Shown here one piece after another: positions 61,684 through 64,000 of a DNA stretch of 64,000 nucleotides. The position numbers were made by a program, and so were the translations under genes. The first letter of the stretch is position 1. Every line of letters starts with the position of its first letter. Origin of the DNA: Streptomyces dysideae (GTDB taxonomy: Bacteria > Actinomycetota > Actinomycetes > Streptomycetales > Streptomycetaceae); contig NZ_KQ949080.1 in NCBI RefSeq assembly GCF_001514305.1, forward strand, positions 141,057 through 205,056, in the 5' to 3' direction. Below the pieces are notes generated by a model that had not been told where the DNA came from, did no database searches, and worked only from the letters and a program-made list of their open reading frames with translations.

Positions 61684-62336
61684 TCACCACGGAACTCGTC
61701 TTCGTCCGCCATGGCGAAGCCCACTGCAACGCCAACGGCGTCGTCGGCGGCCCGGCCACCTGCACCGGGCTCACCAACCTCGGGTACCACCAGGTCGAGC
61801 AGGCAGCCGACCGGCTGGCTGACGAGCACCGCGACAGGCCCTTCACCGCCCTCTACTCCGGTCCTCGTCTCCGGCTGCGGCAGACCGGCGAGATCCTCAG
61901 CCAGGCCCTCGGCCTGCCGATGCGCACCGCGCCCGGTCTCGGCGGCCCCATCCACGGAGTGGCCGACGGCAAATCCTGGACCGAGGTGAAGACCGCCGCC
62001 GACGGCGGGCCGCAGGCCCACCCCGACCGGCCCTGGGCGGAAGGGTCCGACACCTGGAACGGCTACCTCCAGCGGGCCGGAGACTTCCTCCACGGTCTCA
62101 TCGACCGGCACGAGGGCGATCGCCTCCTGTTCGCCGCACACGGCGAGACCGTGATCGTCGCGCACACCCTGCTCCTCGCGATCCCCCTGGGTTCGCCGGC
62201 GGGTTTCACCGTGTCCCACGGCTCCATCACCCGCTGGCAGCATCACCTCAACCGGCTCGACCAGCGGCGCTGGATACTGGACCGGCACAACGACACCGCC
62301 CACCTGGGTGCCCCAGCGATACGGGCGACGTCATGA
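61680..62336 (+). CDS. Histidine phosphatase family protein
   Basis: The ATG overlaps the previous stop (ATGA). The 218-residue product has the phosphoglycerate-mutase signature LVFVRHGEAHCNANG (catalytic His11), then LYSGPRLRLRQTGEILSQAL and the second His in LLFAAHGETVIVAHTLL. Acting with two kinases, it may remove a phosphate protecting group from an intermediate, by inference. Confidence 0.88.
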   Translation: MITTELVFVRHGEAHCNANGVVGGPATCTGLTNLGYHQVEQAADRLADEHRDRPFTALYSGPRLRLRQTGEILSQALGLPMRTAPGLGGPIHGVADGKSWTEVKTAADGGPQAHPDRPWAEGSDTWNGYLQRAGDFLHGLIDRHEGDRLLFAAHGETVIVAHTLLLAIPLGSPAGFTVSHGSITRWQHHLNRLDQRRWILDRHNDTAHLGAPAIRATS

Positions 62337-63169
62337 TCACGGCGTACGACGACCCGCGCATGGAACTCGCGCGGCAGACGGTCGGAGCCGTCCGCATCGT
62401 CGCGGACCCGGCGCTACCACCTCATCTGCTGCACCTTGTCGATGTCCGCGGGAACGCCTACTTCGCCAAGCAGCACGCCAACCGAAACCGCTATGTCCAC
62501 GAGGCGCACGCCTACCTGACGTGGGGACGCCACCTTCAAGGCCACGCCCCTGAGCTGGTCGGCCGACAGGACTCCACACGCACTCTGCTGCTCACGGCGA
62601 TACGCGGGCAGAGCGGCGACGACCTGCCGCCGGGTTCGGCTGAGGAAGAAGAGGCTCACCACAACGCCGGCCTCGTGCTGGGAGCCCTCCACCGGGCCAC
62701 GGCAGGTCCCAAGACCGGCGGCATCGGCGTCGAACTGGCCGGTCGGCTCCGAGGCTGGGTCGACAGGGCCGACCGCGCGGACCTCCTTTCGACAGACGAA
62801 AGGAGGAGCCTGCTGCAGGTCGCGGACCTCCTGTCCCACGTCCAGGCGGAGAGCGCCGTGTGCCACCTCGACTACCAGCCCAGGAACTGGCTCATCGGGG
62901 ACGGCTTCTGGATCTGCGACTTCGAGCACATGCGACGCGACGCCCGCATCCGGGACTTCGCCCGGCTCGAGTTCCGCCGCTGGCAGGCCGCCCCTCATCT
63001 CCGCAGCGCCTTCTTCGCCGCGTACGGGAGGGAGCTGAGCGACGCCGAGCAACACCTCCTGGAGTCCTTCGGCGCCATCGAAGCCGCCACCGCGCTGGTC
63101 CGGGGACACGAGCAGGACGACCTCGCCCTCAGCGCCCACGGCCGCACCGTGCTGGCGCGACTGAGCTGA
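62333..63169 (+). CDS. APH-fold phosphotransferase II
   Basis: The 278-residue protein overlaps the phosphatase stop by 4 bp. CHLDYQPRNWLIGDG is the HxDxxxxN catalytic loop and WICDFEHMRRDARIRDFARL the metal-binding loop. NAYFAKQHANRNRYVHEAHA holds the ATP-binding Lys and helix C Glu. It is the second kinase of the operon and is more canonical than the first. Confidence 0.82.
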   Translation: MITAYDDPRMELARQTVGAVRIVADPALPPHLLHLVDVRGNAYFAKQHANRNRYVHEAHAYLTWGRHLQGHAPELVGRQDSTRTLLLTAIRGQSGDDLPPGSAEEEEAHHNAGLVLGALHRATAGPKTGGIGVELAGRLRGWVDRADRADLLSTDERRSLLQVADLLSHVQAESAVCHLDYQPRNWLIGDGFWICDFEHMRRDARIRDFARLEFRRWQAAPHLRSAFFAAYGRELSDAEQHLLESFGAIEAATALVRGHEQDDLALSAHGRTVLARLS

Positions 63170-63197
63170 CCGACCCCACCGACCTCTGGAGAGTTAC

Positions 63198-64000
63198 GTG
63201 TCAGAAAGCACCCCCGTCTCGACCACACCGACCCCCCGGCGGGCCGTGGTGACCGGCGCGGCCGGATTCATCGGCTCTCACCTCGCCCACGCCCTGCTCC
63301 AGGCAGGAACCACCGTGATCGGCGTCGACCGTCGCGACCCCGCCGCAGACCAGACGGCAGCGGCCAACCTCGCCGCGTCGCACGGTCTCGCGGGATACAT
63401 GCACATCACCGCCGATCTGCTGACCTGCGCGATCGATCCGCTCCTCTTCGACGCGGACGTGATCTTCCACCTGGCGGGCATCCCCGGCGTGCGGCCTTCG
63501 TGGGGCCCGCACTTCAGCGACTACGTGGCCTCCAACATCCTCGCCACCCAGCGAGTGATGGACGCCGCCACCCGCATGCGCGTCCCCCGCGTGGTCGTGG
63601 CCTCCTCCTCCAGCGTCTATGGGCCCACCAGCGGCGGTCCCAGCGTCGAAAGCGACCATCCTCGGCCGGCCTCCCCGTACGCGGTCACCAAGCTCGCCGA
63701 GGAGCAGCTCTGCCTGGCGCACGCCGCCCGCGCCGACTGCCCCACGGACGTAGTCGCTCTGCGGTACTTCACCGTCTACGGGCCACGCCAGCGCCCCGAC
63801 ATGTTCACCCACCGCGTTCTCCGGGCTGCCATCACCGGAGAGCCGCTCCGCTTGTACGGCGACGGTCATCAGCGCCGGGACTTCACCTACATCGACGACG
63901 CGGTCGCAGCCACCATCGCGGCTGCCTTCGCGCCGACCGACACGGGCATCGTCAACGTCGGCGGAGGCTCCAACGCCTCCCTGCTCGAAGTGATCAACAT
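63198..64000 (+). CDS. NAD-dependent NDP-sugar epimerase/dehydratase (partial at the right edge)
   Basis: The GTG at 63198 follows GGAGAGTTAC. The visible 267 residues form an extended SDR: AVVTGAAGFIGSHLAHALLQ (NAD site), IFHLAGIPGVRPSWGPHF, VVASSSSVYGPTSGG with the Ser, and PYAVTKLAEEQL with the catalytic Tyr and Lys, then LRYFTVYGPRQRPDM and RRDFTYIDDAV. This is the UDP-glucose/glucuronate 4-epimerase type. It could make the sugar donor for the cluster glycosyltransferases. Confidence 0.92.
   Translation, partial: MSESTPVSTTPTPRRAVVTGAAGFIGSHLAHALLQAGTTVIGVDRRDPAADQTAAANLAASHGLAGYMHITADLLTCAIDPLLFDADVIFHLAGIPGVRPSWGPHFSDYVASNILATQRVMDAATRMRVPRVVVASSSSVYGPTSGGPSVESDHPRPASPYAVTKLAEEQLCLAHAARADCPTDVVALRYFTVYGPRQRPDMFTHRVLRAAITGEPLRLYGDGHQRRDFTYIDDAVAATIAAAFAPTDTGIVNVGGGSNASLLEVIN

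Overview
This is high-GC DNA with the gene style of a Streptomyces chromosome: GTG and TTG starts, G/C at third codon positions, many 4-bp ATGA/GTGA gene overlaps, lipoproteins and Tat substrates, and a coproporphyrin-dependent heme route. No CRISPR array, rRNA or tRNA gene was recognised.

Left part, about 1-36 kb, is mostly core genome. A GH2 beta-mannosidase (cut by the left edge) diverges from a three-gene sugar ABC importer. RNase D, a LuxR-type response regulator and a DUF3000 protein follow. Heme genes hemE, hemY (coproporphyrinogen oxidase type) and hemQ are interleaved with a rhomboid protease, a CoA-disulfide-reductase-like flavoprotein and a DUF4349 lipoprotein. Then come a secreted tripeptidyl-aminopeptidase-type hydrolase, TIGR04222 and DUF4142 proteins, a DUF692 (MNIO) enzyme with a long Pro/Thr linker, a fatty-acid desaturase, a PTH2-like protein, a decayed ABC transporter, a polysaccharide deacetylase, a PhoX-like protein, a slipin, a SulP transporter coupled to a beta-carbonic anhydrase, ZapE, a pyrimidine-reductase-type protein, murC and msrB. 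Two MITE-like elements (about 1.32-1.44 and 17.26-17.46 kb) and four copies of a dispersed intergenic repeat lie in this part.

Middle part, about 36-50.5 kb, is an accessory conflict or defence-type island. Its first 6 kb lie between intact msrB and a diverged, inactivated copy of the msrB 3' half, which suggests insertion at the msrB 3' end. It holds two analogous modules, each a caspase-like (C14) protease followed by an alpha/beta hydrolase. In module A the caspase is fused to a STAND-type NTPase and WD40 repeats (1452 aa); in module B it stands alone (580 aa) in a region with foreign codon use. Between them are an orphan ribbon-helix-helix antitoxin-like gene, a small adaptor-like protein, a DUF6879 pair and an NB-ARC/TPR protein; the small protein and the NB-ARC protein share a VVQ-type beta motif. 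The right side has an IS630 transposase remnant and a broken glycosyltransferase gene.

Right part, about 50.5-64 kb, is an uncharacterised biosynthetic-looking cluster. A TrmO-like gene and an HTH/TPR regulator diverge from a long, tightly coupled operon: anti-sigma-kinase-like ATPase fused to a HAD phosphatase, a glycosyltransferase-like protein, a thymidylate-synthase homologue with Asp in place of the pyrimidine-discriminating Asn, a NodU/TobZ-type carbamoyltransferase, a second glycosyltransferase-like protein, a P-loop kinase, a methyltransferase, two APH-fold phosphotransferases flanking a histidine phosphatase, and an NDP-sugar epimerase/dehydratase cut by the right edge. The combination suggests a hydroxymethylated and carbamoylated nucleotide- or sugar-derived product; this is inference.
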